In this document: positions 11,447 through 22,313 of the stretch, piece by piece | Position numbering within the stretch: position 1 is the first letter of the stretch | Layout of the letters: each line of letters opens with the position of its first letter | Assembly: GCA_030248295.1 (NCBI GenBank) | Contig: JASANH010000626.1 | Coordinates: forward strand, 1,116,001 to 1,180,000 | Direction: 5' to 3' | Source: Mesodorylaimus sp. YZB2_4 | Taxonomy: Eukaryota; Nematoda; Enoplea; Dorylaimida; Dorylaimidae | Length of the DNA: 64,000 bases | Notes under the pieces: model-generated | Database searches by the model: none | Told to the model about the DNA's origin: nothing | What the model saw: the letters and a program-made list of their open reading frames with translations, nothing else | Program-made: the position numbers and the translations under genes

Positions 11447-13264
11447 ATGAAATCTATCATATCGCTTGCCTTGGTTTTTTTCGCTTGCATATTTTGGGAG
11501 ATGACTCAGGCTGCAAAAAGAACCGACGTTTCTAGCTGGTGGAGGCGAAACAAAAGTTTGGAGAACCTAACCTTCTGTGTCACTACTCTGCCGGTAAAAA
11601 TATAAAAATTTACATCACTTTATAAAAAGGTCCAAATTTTTTCAGTATGCACCATTTTCTCGATTCTCACCAGAACGGCAGAGACACGAAGGAATCGTAT
11701 TCCAGATTTTAGATCACTTGTCAGAAATACTAGGCTTCAAGTAAGGTCGAGTCGGGGCATATGGGCGGCCCAATCAGAACGGAAAGCAGTTGCCACGCCT
11801 GTGCATGGAAAAGATGAGTTGTCGGTTGATATGCTTTTCTCGCTGTAGCTACTACGTCGTGGCCCCTCCTGATCACCGCTATGGTGTGACCTTAGCCAAT
11901 GGTTCGTTCAATGGGATGGTCGGAATGCTGGAGCGACAGGTGGTCTGAGGCTGCACAGTAGCCAGGTCCCCCTGTGACGAGTATCTCTTTCCAGGAATGC
12001 GACATTATAGCAGCTGATTTTACAATGACATATGCGAGGAGTCAAGTTCTCGATTTTTCTTCCGTCCCCTTTTTCTATGACTATGTTGGAATATTGATCG
12101 CTGCTCCTAAACCGGGCCATGCATCTTTAAACATTTGGGCTTGGGCGGAACCTTTTACGTGGAAGTTATGGCTGTGCTTCATAGCAGCATTGAGCGTGGT
12201 CACCTCGGTCCTGTACATCGGCCACATATTCAGCTTTGTTCAGGAATGGGCTGAAAAACGGTTTTCATATTTGAATGAATGCCTCTACTATCTTGGTGCT
12301 GGCTATGTCAATCAAGGTTATGATGGGTGGGTCAGGCGACAAGCCGACAGTCGAGAGGACTATATCCATTTTAGGACTGGAACTGCGCCCGAAATTGTGG
12401 TGGACACAGACCCTGCTTTCCATCTGGTGGCTGCTGTGTTTAATAGAAGTTGCAAGTTACTGCAGCTTCTCAATTTCTGTTCTCACTGCCCCACCAGCGT
12501 CTCAATTGCCTTTCCAAAATTTGGACGAGTTAGCTCGATTGGTAGAGAAGGGGAAGTACAAACTGTGTTTAGCCGCTGGGACTAACATATGGCAAGAATT
12601 ACAGGTGCTTTAGCGTGTAGGAGGCTTACCTAATCCCAACTTCCAACTTCCGTTTGCAGTGCAAAGACAAGCAATACTGCCGAATCCTTGGCCCATGGTT
12701 AAAGAACAATCCTAGCTACGTGGTCGACAACATTCACGTTTGCACGGCCAAGATGATACACGACGATCGCATAGCTGTAATCGAAGAAATGGTAGGCTTG
12801 GAACCACTAAGGAGTCAGTACTGCAAAGAGCACAGACTTGTGATCCTACCGTATCGATTTTTACCATCAATGTACAGCTTGGCCTTCCAAAAAAATTTTC
12901 CACATACCGACCTTTTTTCTTCATTGTAAGTCAATGGAAAAAAATATTTTTAGGGGCTAGCAATGACAATGTTTACAGGTTCCTGGAAATGTTTGACACG
13001 GCCTTGCCTGAAGTTTGGTTCAAGGAATTCCAAAGCCACCATAATTTCTGCGATGTGATAGAAGCATCGGAGTTACAAATTGTGCAAGCATCTCAAAAAC
13101 CATTATCCTTAAAAGATATTTGTGGAATTTTCGTCCTATTCTCGTTTGGAATTGCTCTAAGTTTTGCACTCTTCTTGATGGAATTGGCAAGATCAAGAAA
13201 AGATGCGAGAGCAAAAGTTGCGGATTTTGCCAATGTGTTTGAAGATACGGCAATCTCCTTGTAA
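11447..13264 (+). CDS. ionotropic glutamate receptor-like channel (IR type)
   Basis: Seven in-phase exons: 11447-11593, 11646-11740, 11849-11939, 11995-12316, 12375-12604, 12660-12925 and 12979-13264, total 478 residues. A signal peptide is followed directly by ligand-binding lobe S1; there is no amino-terminal domain, as in ionotropic receptors (IRs). The S1 arginine that binds the ligand carboxyl in iGluRs is kept (TYARSQVLDFS). M1 is WKLWLCFIAALSVVTSVLYIG, the pore loop follows (YYLGAGYVNQGLELRP), then M3, lobe S2 and M4 (GIFVLFSFGIALSFALFLMEL). The M3 gating motif SYTANLAAFLT is replaced by SYCSFSISVLT, so gating or assembly probably differs from classical iGluRs. Ligand unknown. AATAAA lies at about 13312. 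Confidence 0.85.
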
Positions 13265-14481
13265 CCCAGCTGGTGAGACCACCCGTTGTACTTTTCTAAT
13301 TCCTCTGGAACAAATAAAAAAGCGGTCGAGTGCGAGCTTGTAAGCTGGTCATTTTTTCTTGCATGAAGCCGTCATTGTGCAAATGTATTCGCTAAGTTTG
13401 GTAACAACTAAGAACATAAGCCAGAACTCTGCCGAAGGCGCGTAAGAAGTCCTAGCTATTTCTGACCTCGACTATGCTGTGCTGCACATCCTATCAGAGA
13501 AATAAAGGGTCTAGCTCAGGCCCCTGTCTGCACCTGCACCTTGTGCCACTACGGAGCTATGGATAAAAAAAAACATCGCTGATATCGGGGCCTAATCGCC
13601 GCTGGAATTAGCTATTATGTAGATAGCTAGTGTATACTGTGAAAAGCAGCAGCGGCTCTGCGCGGGTGTGATTTTACTTATTTCATGAAAAAAAAGAATA
13701 AGGTAGCTTTATCAGAAAAACAAGCGATGCTGATTTTCTGCGTTTTCTGTTTAATCAGCTCAAGATAGCCTATTCATTGTATTAAAAAAGGTTCCTCGGA
13801 TTATCGCAATGCTTAGATCAACATGCAAGGAAGACGCAGACTGCCGTTCAGCCCAAAAACCAATCTTTCATGTGGTAAACAAAGATATGCCTACTGGAAA
13901 TGAGTGCATGCACAGTGCATTGTGAATCATTATAACGCTATCATTAAATCATTTATGGAATATGAAATCGGAGTGCGACTGGCTGACTGCCATTTTCGGT
14001 GCGGTGCAGACTCCAGCAGTGACTCCCTGTCGTCATGTAAATCTCTGAACAAGAAACTCCAAAAAGGAGTACATTCCGATTGCGAAACTAGCATACTGCA
14101 GGTAACATTTCCGTATTGTTTGATCACCTCAGATCAGGTACCTTAAGTGAAGCACTAAAACTTCTACGCTTTTGCTCTCTGCACATATGACTTTATTACT
14201 GTCCTAATCGAGTATGGTAGGCGGTCCGTGATGCTAAAACAGTGAGCATCACGTAGTCAAGAACAACAGGCCTAAAAACTGATATAGTGTAGGACAGGAA
14301 ATGAAGTCTCTTTCCACGCGTAAGAACGCTCGCACCAAACGGACAACGAAACCATATTAAAAATAAGCAACAGGTGGTGCAGGTTTCATACATTGACACT
14401 CGAACAGTAGGGTAGCAGTATTGTTTTAAAGCCTCTGTAGCACAGCCGATACAATCAATAATCCGTTTACATACCCCTTTC
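13265..14481. other. intergenic between convergent genes
   Basis: 3' flanks of the ionotropic receptor (+) and GPCR 2 (-). The receptor's poly(A) signal lies at about 13312. A small stem-loop (cgtgatgct / agcatcacg) sits near 14228-14254. No gene recognised. Confidence 0.5.
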
Positions 14482-15781
14482 CTATTTCCTAAAGTAGTAG
14501 ATGGTGTGCAGGGAGTTCCTATGTCTCGCTGCCACTTGCGCCCTGGCCAAGTCGTGATCCCTAAACATCTCGTCTTGCCACGACACCCTTTTCTTGTTGA
14601 GTGATCGTACTGGTGGAAAGCTTATAGCTGGCGGTGCTATTGCTAATTCCACAGGTTCTTCAGGCGTTTCAGGCGTTTCCGTTCTACTTCTACTTCTGGT
14701 CCTTTCAGTTGGTGCGACAATAACCGATTGATTGCATCGAATCAAATCGCCCACTCTGCGTCTAAGGCGTCTGAAAAAGTCAACCTGACCATTATGCATT
14801 TAAAGCTATTTCCTTGACTTACTTGTTAAAGCTGAAATAGATGACTGGATTAAAACTACAGTTGACAAGCCAGATAAGATCAGAGACAAACGTTGCGTAT
14901 CTGTCCGATGAAAGGATTGGCACGATAAAAAAGCCGAAACAGGTGCCAAAATAGAGCAAGCATATGCAAACTGATTGCATTAGGACGCTTAGCTCTTGTT
15001 TATGCATTTCGCTACTATCGTCCATTTGATGAGCCTAAGATAAGAAAGACCCACAAATCAAGTGCAAAGTACGCAGCCACGACAAAACAGTGGATCTTAC
15101 TTTGAACCTCAGTTTGACCAGGACGCATGTGTACCAAATCACAGTACAAAATAATTGAAATAAATCCAAACCCATTTCTACGAAGTTGCAAATGATGGAA
15201 CCATGATCCGACTCGTACCCCCACAAATAGAATGCTCTGCTGTAACCGACTGTGACTGTCGGTGTGCTGTAGACTATAAACCACACGCAACCATACGCCC
15301 AACACACCCCTATCCAAATCCACGTGTTCCTTCTTCCAAATATCCTATGGATCTTGGGAGTCCAGCATATCTGCACGCACCGATTGAGCGCCAATAAATT
15401 GATGAGCATGCTGTAAGCCATCCAGCAGCTTTCCAAAATGGCTCCTACCCGTTTATTGACTTCGTGATTCGTGGTGGGCACTAAAGTGAAGATGCCACCC
15501 AGCAGACCGTTCGTGAGCAGTTGAAGTATATCAGCGACGCCAATAGCAAAGATGATTCGATAACAAGCCCGTGACCTCATATCACTGTCCGTGCCAATGA
15601 TGTACAAGCACAGGGAGTACGGCATAGTGGCCAAGAGACTATAAAGTATCATTATTGTGCCAAAGACAGTCTCTTCCACGAGCGCGGGGTTGAATGCTGT
15701 GTCATTACCCGTGTGATTGGGGGTGGGATGCAAGTAGACAATCCCTCTCATACATGAATAATTGCCAATCATATATTCCAT
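14482..15781 (-). CDS. Srx-like 7TM chemoreceptor GPCR 2
   Basis: Exons 15781-15101, 15034-14823 and 14770-14482, all in phase, total 393 residues; the last intron is 52 nt. Starting at MEYMIGNYSC gives an N-terminus like that of GPCR 1; an in-frame upstream Met at 15901 would add 40 basic residues and is less likely. Seven hydrophobic segments are present, with LLALNRC in place of DRY and FNPVIYFSFNK in TM7. It shares motifs with GPCR 1 throughout (CYRIIF, NKRVGAILE, WMAYS, CWAYG, YLWGY, DLFQL) and the same intron positions, so the two are diverged paralogues. The C-terminal tail is longer, Arg/Ser/Thr-rich and suited to phosphorylation. It is likely a chemosensory or peptide receptor; ligand unknown. 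Confidence 0.85.
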
Positions 15782-16890
15782 TGTCTGCAATCGAATACGG
15801 CCAACGTAGCTTGCTGACAGCGAGCGACGAAGTTTCGAAACGAAGCGGCGTTCTTCAGTCAAGATAAGATAACGATGAGACAAAGACAATCTGAAGGGCA
15901 TGTAGAAGGAGGCAGTCGTTTCATACGGTCACTAAGGCAACCAAAACGATAATCACCATTGAAATTGTAATCTGACAAATGAACGCCTAGCTGGAAACGT
16001 GATTGAGTGTCTGAGAAGGTGCAAGAATTTAGAATACTTGGACAGGTGGACAGAATGATTGTCAAAGCAGCTTATAGAAATCCCTATTCTGTCGTAACGA
16101 AAGCCTAAGCTTTCTGAACTTGTAGGATATGAATTGTAGTGAAGATGCGCATCATACCATATCAGCCTGATACCCCGTCGGCCATTCTATGCTCTTACAA
16201 AGTCGCATAGGGAGGGCGAATATCAGAATGCCGGAACAGGATGAAGCCCTCAAGCATCCGCTAAAACTAAGTGCTTCCACATTTATGCCGTGTCTGTCTG
16301 CCTATTTGAGAAGAGCCGTAAGTTCGAGCTTGTTCCGCTCGTTTCGAAACATTTCCACCACGTTTTATTCAATTTTTACGTTTTCCGCTGCTCGAGGGCG
16401 TTAAAGACAGTATTTCAGTGACAGCATCCTCATAACAGTTTCATTGAGGCTCATGTCAGTTGGACGCTGTCGTCTAACAATCGAGCAAATAATGTGAAGA
16501 ATGTTCCGTGACGCATGCAAGATTTTTCTGTTAGCTGTTCTGACTGACTTTTAGTGCGCAGTGCTGGAAACTTTGTGTGATATTTCTGGACGTAACTGTC
16601 CGAAGTTCCGTCCCGCGTCTCTCTTTTCAAAAAAACCTGTTGCACCAAAGACTGTGTCATGCCTGAATTTTGCTAGCCAACTAGTGGAAGCAACATAATA
16701 ACAAACTGTGTTCATTTGAGACCACGTGTGCTACAAAACCAGTCAACGTTACTTCGGTCAGAACTGAACAAGCTCTGCATGCTCCCCTTTATTGTTTCTG
16801 GAGCTACAAGGGTAGTAGGACAAGCCTTCTCTTACTGGTGCAGTCCCAGTCTTGATCGAGTATCGTTCTTGAAAAGATAGAACGGTCTCG
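15782..16890. other. intergenic between divergent genes
   Basis: Shared upstream region of GPCR 2 (-) and the cystine-knot gene (+). No coding exon recognised; short open frames at 16189-16404 lack support. No clear TATA box was identified. Confidence 0.45.
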
Positions 16891-17594
16891 ATGCGCCCAA
16901 TGTCCAGCAGCATGGTGAAGTTCTCTCTAGCTTGGCCCCTCTGCCTTGTCTTATTCTTTCACGCCATCAGGTCGAGGGCGTGCAGTTCGTCTGGTCAGAA
17001 ATGTCACAACGGTAACTCGCCTTGTTGCACTGGATTGTACTGCGTCGGGCGAGGAAGCAATGCAAGGTGTCGTTTCTATCCAAGTAAACGGCATTCTGCG
17101 ACGCTACCATTTCTGTGCTATAATTTCGAAGATTTGGTTTTAGCGGGTTATAACTACGAGGGACAATTTACGGACCCAAAGCTTGCGTGGGATCCTCATT
17201 TTCTCAGTCCTAGCTCGCCTCAAACTCAGAGACAACTGACCACCTATCGAAGTGAAGTAAATGAAATAGGGGGGCTTGCTGGAGGAGATGAACAGATTGC
17301 TCGCTTTGTAGATCCAGAATATGCTGAATCGAGGATCTGGTGCTGCCTATGCTGCCGTTGTTTCCTTCAGGTAAGAGATAACTCTCATGTGTTTACCTAC
17401 TGTACTGATCTCCCACGCTCTTTTTACTAAGTGCGACAGCCAATCTCATGTTCATGCCCACACTTTATTCATTGCCCAAGCAAATACACTTCAAGAAAAA
17501 GGCACATACAAAAAATTAATTAACCAATCATGCATGATTCTTTCAGAAACGATTCCAACAAGACTCGAGTTCACTTTATTTTGACTCTCCCTGA
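16891..17594 (+). CDS. secreted inhibitor-cystine-knot-like protein
   Basis: Exons 16891-17083, 17144-17370 and 17547-17594 in phase give about 155 residues. A hydrophobic signal peptide ends near RSRA, and the mature protein begins with a compact cysteine module: C-x6-C-x6-CC-x4-C-x7-C within the first 35 residues, the spacing of the knottin/ICK fold. The rest is polar, with a Cys cluster (WCCLCCRC) near the end of exon 2. ICK proteins act as channel or protease modulators, defence peptides or signalling ligands, and this sequence alone does not choose between them. The last small exon is the least certain part. It is immediately followed, on the same strand, by the M13 peptidase; a transcript joining the two was considered, but no in-frame splice was found. 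Confidence 0.6.
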
Positions 17595-17652
17595 TTCATC
17601 GAAGATTCCAGCTCTCGGTGGTAAAAGTGTAGAGCTGAGATTTCTTAACCGA

Positions 17653-20227
17653 ATGGCATCTAGTGGACGCAGTTGGACGGACCTGACAATAAGTGAGTGA
17701 AAGGAAGTGGAACAGTTCTGCTGAGTACATGCTGGCCTATACGATGGTTTCAGAACCTATTCAATATCGCCCCCTTCATAGTCCACAAGTTTCACAATCC
17801 CAGGGGTGGAAAGACGCCGCGCGAATGTTCTTGGATGCGATCGATCCGACAGCAGATCCTTGCGATGACTTCTTTGCATTCACTGTAGGCAGTTCTAGTC
17901 AATCGAACGGTACACTTAGCACCTTCGCCTTATTTTAGTGCAACAAGTTCATCCAAACTCACTCAATCAACCGCTCGGGCGTCGGCACAGCTTCCTTGCT
18001 CGTGGACAGGGTTACAGCTCAAATGCAAGCAATGTGGGAATCGTTTCCAGTGGATAGCTCCGAAGGCCCCCAATCAGTGCGAACGGGTGCCCTGTTCTAC
18101 CGATCTTGCCGTAACGCAGAGCCAAGCCAATATGAGGGCAGTAAATGGTTACTGGAAACTTTGAATTCGTTTGGCGGATGGCCAATAATAGCGGGGCAAG
18201 ATGAGACGTGGCGACAACCAGCTGCGCCCTATGATAACCCAGCCTATCTCATGGGTATCTTGGTTAGTAAGTACAATGTACCGACCATGCTTACTCCCAC
18301 AGTGGAAGTGGATTGGATGAATGTAAGCCGGCAATGCATAACTATTTCCCAGGCCACTTTAGCCAATGAAGCAGTCATGTATAGAACATCAGAAGCAAGG
18401 CAGATTCGTGTGACCATGAGTATGTCCATGGAACAAGCGGCCATTATTCTGGCCAACAAGACTGGTGTCACATTGGATCTTGAAAGACTGACTAAAGATA
18501 TTATGGAAATGGTAGAGCTGGAATTCGAATTAGCTCGCATCAGCCTTCGGTTGCAAGACAAGAAGAACCACAGTCTGTTATATAACCTACACACCCTGGA
18601 ATCAGCGAGACAGAAATGGCCGAATATCGACTGGGCAACTTATGTTAAAGTTTTGCTGGGGAACAGCACGGCGTCGAAGGAAAAGGCAGAAACGATAGTG
18701 ATCAGTAAGTATCCGAGACAGCCAATATAAGACATAAGTGGTCAAAACCAAGATGAAGAGGGTACCAACCAAAGGCTGCCACAATTAACATAACATACCA
18801 AAAACCCTGCGAGTGCCACACTTTTTTTGTTCATTTCGAACCTCAGAATTTCTAGGAGAGCAACCCTACATGTCAGCTCTCAATGGGCTGCTCGCCCGCT
18901 ACAGTACTTCAGCCGGTACTCGCATTCTGCACAACTACATTTTGTGGAGATTCGTGTCGGCATATCAACATTTTGGAGGCCCCCAGTTTCCATCATCCGT
19001 CCCATTTGACGAGGCCAAATGTGTCAACCTTGTAAATCAGCTGCTTCCTTGGGCTGCAGGCCGTTTGTATGTTGATGGTCACTTCAGCGAGGATGACCGC
19101 GTGAACGTGGAGCTGATGACCAATTTTATGCTGGCTGCTTTTCTCAGCCAGTTATCAGGCCTGACCTGGATGGACAACAGGTCCAAACTAAGGGTCATTC
19201 AGAAAGGCAACAACTTGGTCACGAATATCGGATACCCGAAGTTCATCAAGGATAACCATCTTCTGGATGAGCACTATTCGGGGATGAACGCCCTCGCGTC
19301 GTCGAGACCGGATATGGAACTCTTGGATTTCTATTTGGCTTTGATTCGCTTTCAGTGGGATAACAGCTTGAGGAGGCTGGTCAGTTCACCCTATCGCTCT
19401 GACTTCAGGGAATCGCCGAGTCACGTAGGGGCCTGGTATCGATGGGACACGAATTCGCTGACCATACCAGCTGCAATAATAAACCCACCACTTTTCAGAG
19501 GTGATTTCCCGATGGCAGTCAATTATGGTGGACTCGGATCCAGTAAGTTGAAATCTCACACGGGCGCACATGAAGCTAATGAGTCCCTCTGAAAGCCAAG
19601 CTCGCTCTTAAGTTTCTGAACTCTTCGATTTCCGGCTGATAGCTTTTTTGCCACTTTGACTCAATTTTTTCCAGATTCGAGAATCTGGGTTTCGGATTTT
19701 CAGGACTCGGCCACGAACTGACGCATGCTTTCGACGATTTGGGCATTCAGCACACTGACGATGGCTCGTTAGAGGACTTGATATCCGAGACCAGTAAAAG
19801 AGGACTCGAAGAAATGTTGAGATGTTTGAACGAGCAATACGACGACTTCTGCCACACTTTGTCTGACAACACTACTCTATCCGTCGATGGGCGTATGAGC
19901 CAGGTGGAGAACATGGCGGATAGCGGGGGACTGAAGACCGCATATTACGCCTACAAAGCATTCGAGTCGTCCAATTATCCTGAGGCCCGATTGCCAAATA
20001 TGGAATCGTATACAATGGATCAGATCTTCTTCATAAGCTTCGCCTATTTTTGGTGCGCGGAATCGTTGGATGAACGTATGAAATTGCGAGCCTCAACAAG
20101 CGATGACCACGTCCCGCTCGAGTCTCGATTGAACGGAACACTGCAAAATTTCGAACCGTTCTCTACCGCTTTCGGATGCCGCTCCGATAATCGCATGACT
20201 CCCAAGAAGAGATGCAAAATTTGGTAG
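17653..20227 (+). CDS. neprilysin-like M13 zinc metallopeptidase
   Basis: Exons 17653-17692, 17754-17884, 17939-18704, 18847-19542 and 19704-20227 are in phase, total 718 residues. The M13 N-terminal motif (DPCDDFFAF, then CNKF), the zinc site GHELTHAFDD (His548, Glu549, His552), ENMADSGG with the third ligand Glu613, the DDHVPLESR segment with the conserved His and Arg, and the C-terminal RCKIW are all present. M13 enzymes cut small extracellular peptides, including neuropeptides. The substrate-binding NAxY region is altered (AWYRWDTNSLTIPAAI). The modelled N-terminus lacks the usual type-II membrane anchor and any signal peptide; a 5' exon may be missing, so the start is uncertain while the catalytic part is firm. 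Confidence 0.9.
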
Positions 20228-20681
20228 ATGTGTGATAAGGTCGACAGATGAATAATGTGCGAATTCCTGACAAAGATAAAAGCATGGCAAGATGTAGTGG
20301 TCAAAAGATTTGGATTGGATAATATATCCTCTTCGAGTCATAGATATAAATCCACTGGCAGTGCCGTGCTTGCGCTCCCAATCAGATACACCAGAATAGA
20401 GGCCCCATACACTGAATTTTTCTTGCGTGTTTCGATGAGTTGACTGTAAAGCACCGTCCGGCTTACTTGGGGATGAGGATGATGTTGGATATTACGAAAT
20501 ATATGCGTCGCTATAACACTCTCCTTTGCTGAGTCATTTCACAACCAGATCCAAGACATCAAAATTTGCAAAGTCGCCATTAGTTTAATATGGCCTTTCT
20601 TATTCCAGAAACCTCCGAGCGTGTGGCCCATTCCCGTCAGACTCGACGAAAGGGTCGTCACAATACAAACAAATCTCAGGC
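20228..20681. other. intergenic, no gene recognised
   Basis: 3' flank of the M13 gene and 5' flank of the four-pass membrane protein. Nothing further was recognised. Confidence 0.45.
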
Positions 20682-21894
20682 ATGTCGTTAATGCTTTGGT
20701 AAATTGATAATTTTAGATAAAAGGCTCACTCGCACCTACTGGGGCCGGTTTCGAGTAGGCCGAGTGCGGGTCGCAGTCTCTCCCTGCGCTCTCGTCTTAG
20801 TTCCTTTGCTCCTTCTGGCAGGTGGCATGGGTATCCTTAGCCACATTGAAAAAATCTACGGACATAAAGACCCAAGAAGTGGATGGCAACGAAACTTGAA
20901 ACTTTGTGCAACCATCGAATTCACACTGGGTCTGCTCATCATGTGCTGTGTCATTGCGGGCATGGTCATTGCCGTCGCCGCTGGCTTTTACTTCGAAGTG
21001 ATCCTGGTCAGCGGAGGGCTTGGTCCTGGCGCAATTGGAATGATCGGCGGTGGATTGGGAATCCGTGGCTACCAGTCCGAGACCCCTCGTCGCAAATGGC
21101 TGTTATTAAGTCACTTTGCCGCCTGCTACTTCTCCTTGCTGGCGAACATGGTCGACACAATATTTTGCCTGGCTTCCCTCGGCTTCTTGCACATTGATGT
21201 TGTTGCGAGACATAAACTCGCCGAAGGAAGTGAGCCCACCGCCCAAGCACTGGTGGCAATCAAATGGATCATTTTCGCAGCATTAGCAGTGCACTGTAGG
21301 TATTCTTTCTGGCTGCTGTTTTTCCATCGCAGCCCCTCTTGTTTCAGACATTTTCTGCATGGTATCCTGCTTGCTCATGTGCAACACGTGCTGGACCAAC
21401 TGCTGCGTCTCGATGTGCACCCCGATATGCACGTCTATGTGCAAGTGCTTCCATTGCTGTTGCTGCTGCAATCAAAAAGTCACGAACGATGCTCAAGTCG
21501 TCTTCGCCCAAAATCCCAGCCTTGATGGAAGTTCCGGAGCTGCAACAGTGACCGCTACGTAAGTCAAAACATAAAACTGGGGTGGCTTTGAGTAGGAGAT
21601 TCATTGCAACGCAGGGACCTGCCTACTATCGGAGCAACTGCCATGGTTCCACTGATACCAGCGACCAGCCATCCGCATTCGCACTACCCTGTACGACAGC
21701 GAATAGCGCCCTCCCACCAGCCAAAGCAGCAACATTGTCAAGAAGCCCAGAATGGCCAAACGCTTGCACCCGCACAAAAAGGCAAGTCGCATCATGTCAG
21801 CCGGATGAGCAAATGCCGATCAGAGCACTCGACAATCAATGACGAATCGAATGCACAGCAGACTGGGGTCAGCATGTGCACGTCAGCACTCTAG
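20682..21894 (+). CDS. four-pass membrane protein with cysteine-string tail
   Basis: Model: a 17-nt first exon 20682-20698 (MSLML), then 20841-21295, 21348-21558 and 21615-21894, about 320 residues. An alternative start is the ATG at 20827 without the first intron. There are four hydrophobic segments: IEFTLGLLIMCCVIAGMVIA; a Gly-rich second span; SHFAACYFSLLANMVDTIF; and AIKWIIFAALAVHYIFCMV. Directly after TM4 come about 40 residues with 15 cysteines, ending in CCCCC, which look like a palmitoylated cysteine string at the cytosolic face. The C-terminal 130 residues are polar and His/Gln/Ser-rich. The topology resembles MARVEL/MS4A-like tetraspans but I do not recognise the family. A role in membrane-domain or vesicle organisation is only a guess. 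Confidence 0.7.
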
Positions 21895-22313
21895 TCTGAG
21901 GTTGGAAGAATTGGTAGGTAGAAAAAGCCGATAATAGTTTTTTGCTTGCTTAAAACCCTCACTTATTCCTGTTTGACGTGGTTCTGCAAAACTGCGCAGG
22001 CGGGACTGATTCTTCAATCAAGCAAGTCAACAAGGGAGCATACGGTGACAGTAAACTGACAAGCAGGGATCAAATGCTCGCAGGAGCTGCATGTTTGCAT
22101 GACCTCCACGTTATGGCAACATTCTAATAAAGCAACTCACGGACGAACCGCATGCCTGGGCCGGACGAGGTAGCACGACTCCTACCACCGTCTTCCCAAA
22201 TAACACATACACCATCTCCAAAGAAAATACCAGCCAACCAGTCAACTAGCCTGCAAGAACACGCGCGAAGGCATAGTCCATCGGAAAAGTAACTACTCCT
22301 TTTGTTGACCCGT
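21895..22313. other. intergenic, no gene recognised
   Basis: Spacer before the duplicated glycine-rich block. AATAAA-type sequence (ctaataaag) lies at about 22124, 230 nt after the preceding stop, and could be that gene's poly(A) signal. Confidence 0.45.

Noticed and set aside
16891-20227. Single fused gene ICK + M13 peptidase
   Set aside because: No phase-consistent splice joins the exon ending at 17370 to the peptidase exons without meeting a stop; kept as two genes, with the doubt noted.
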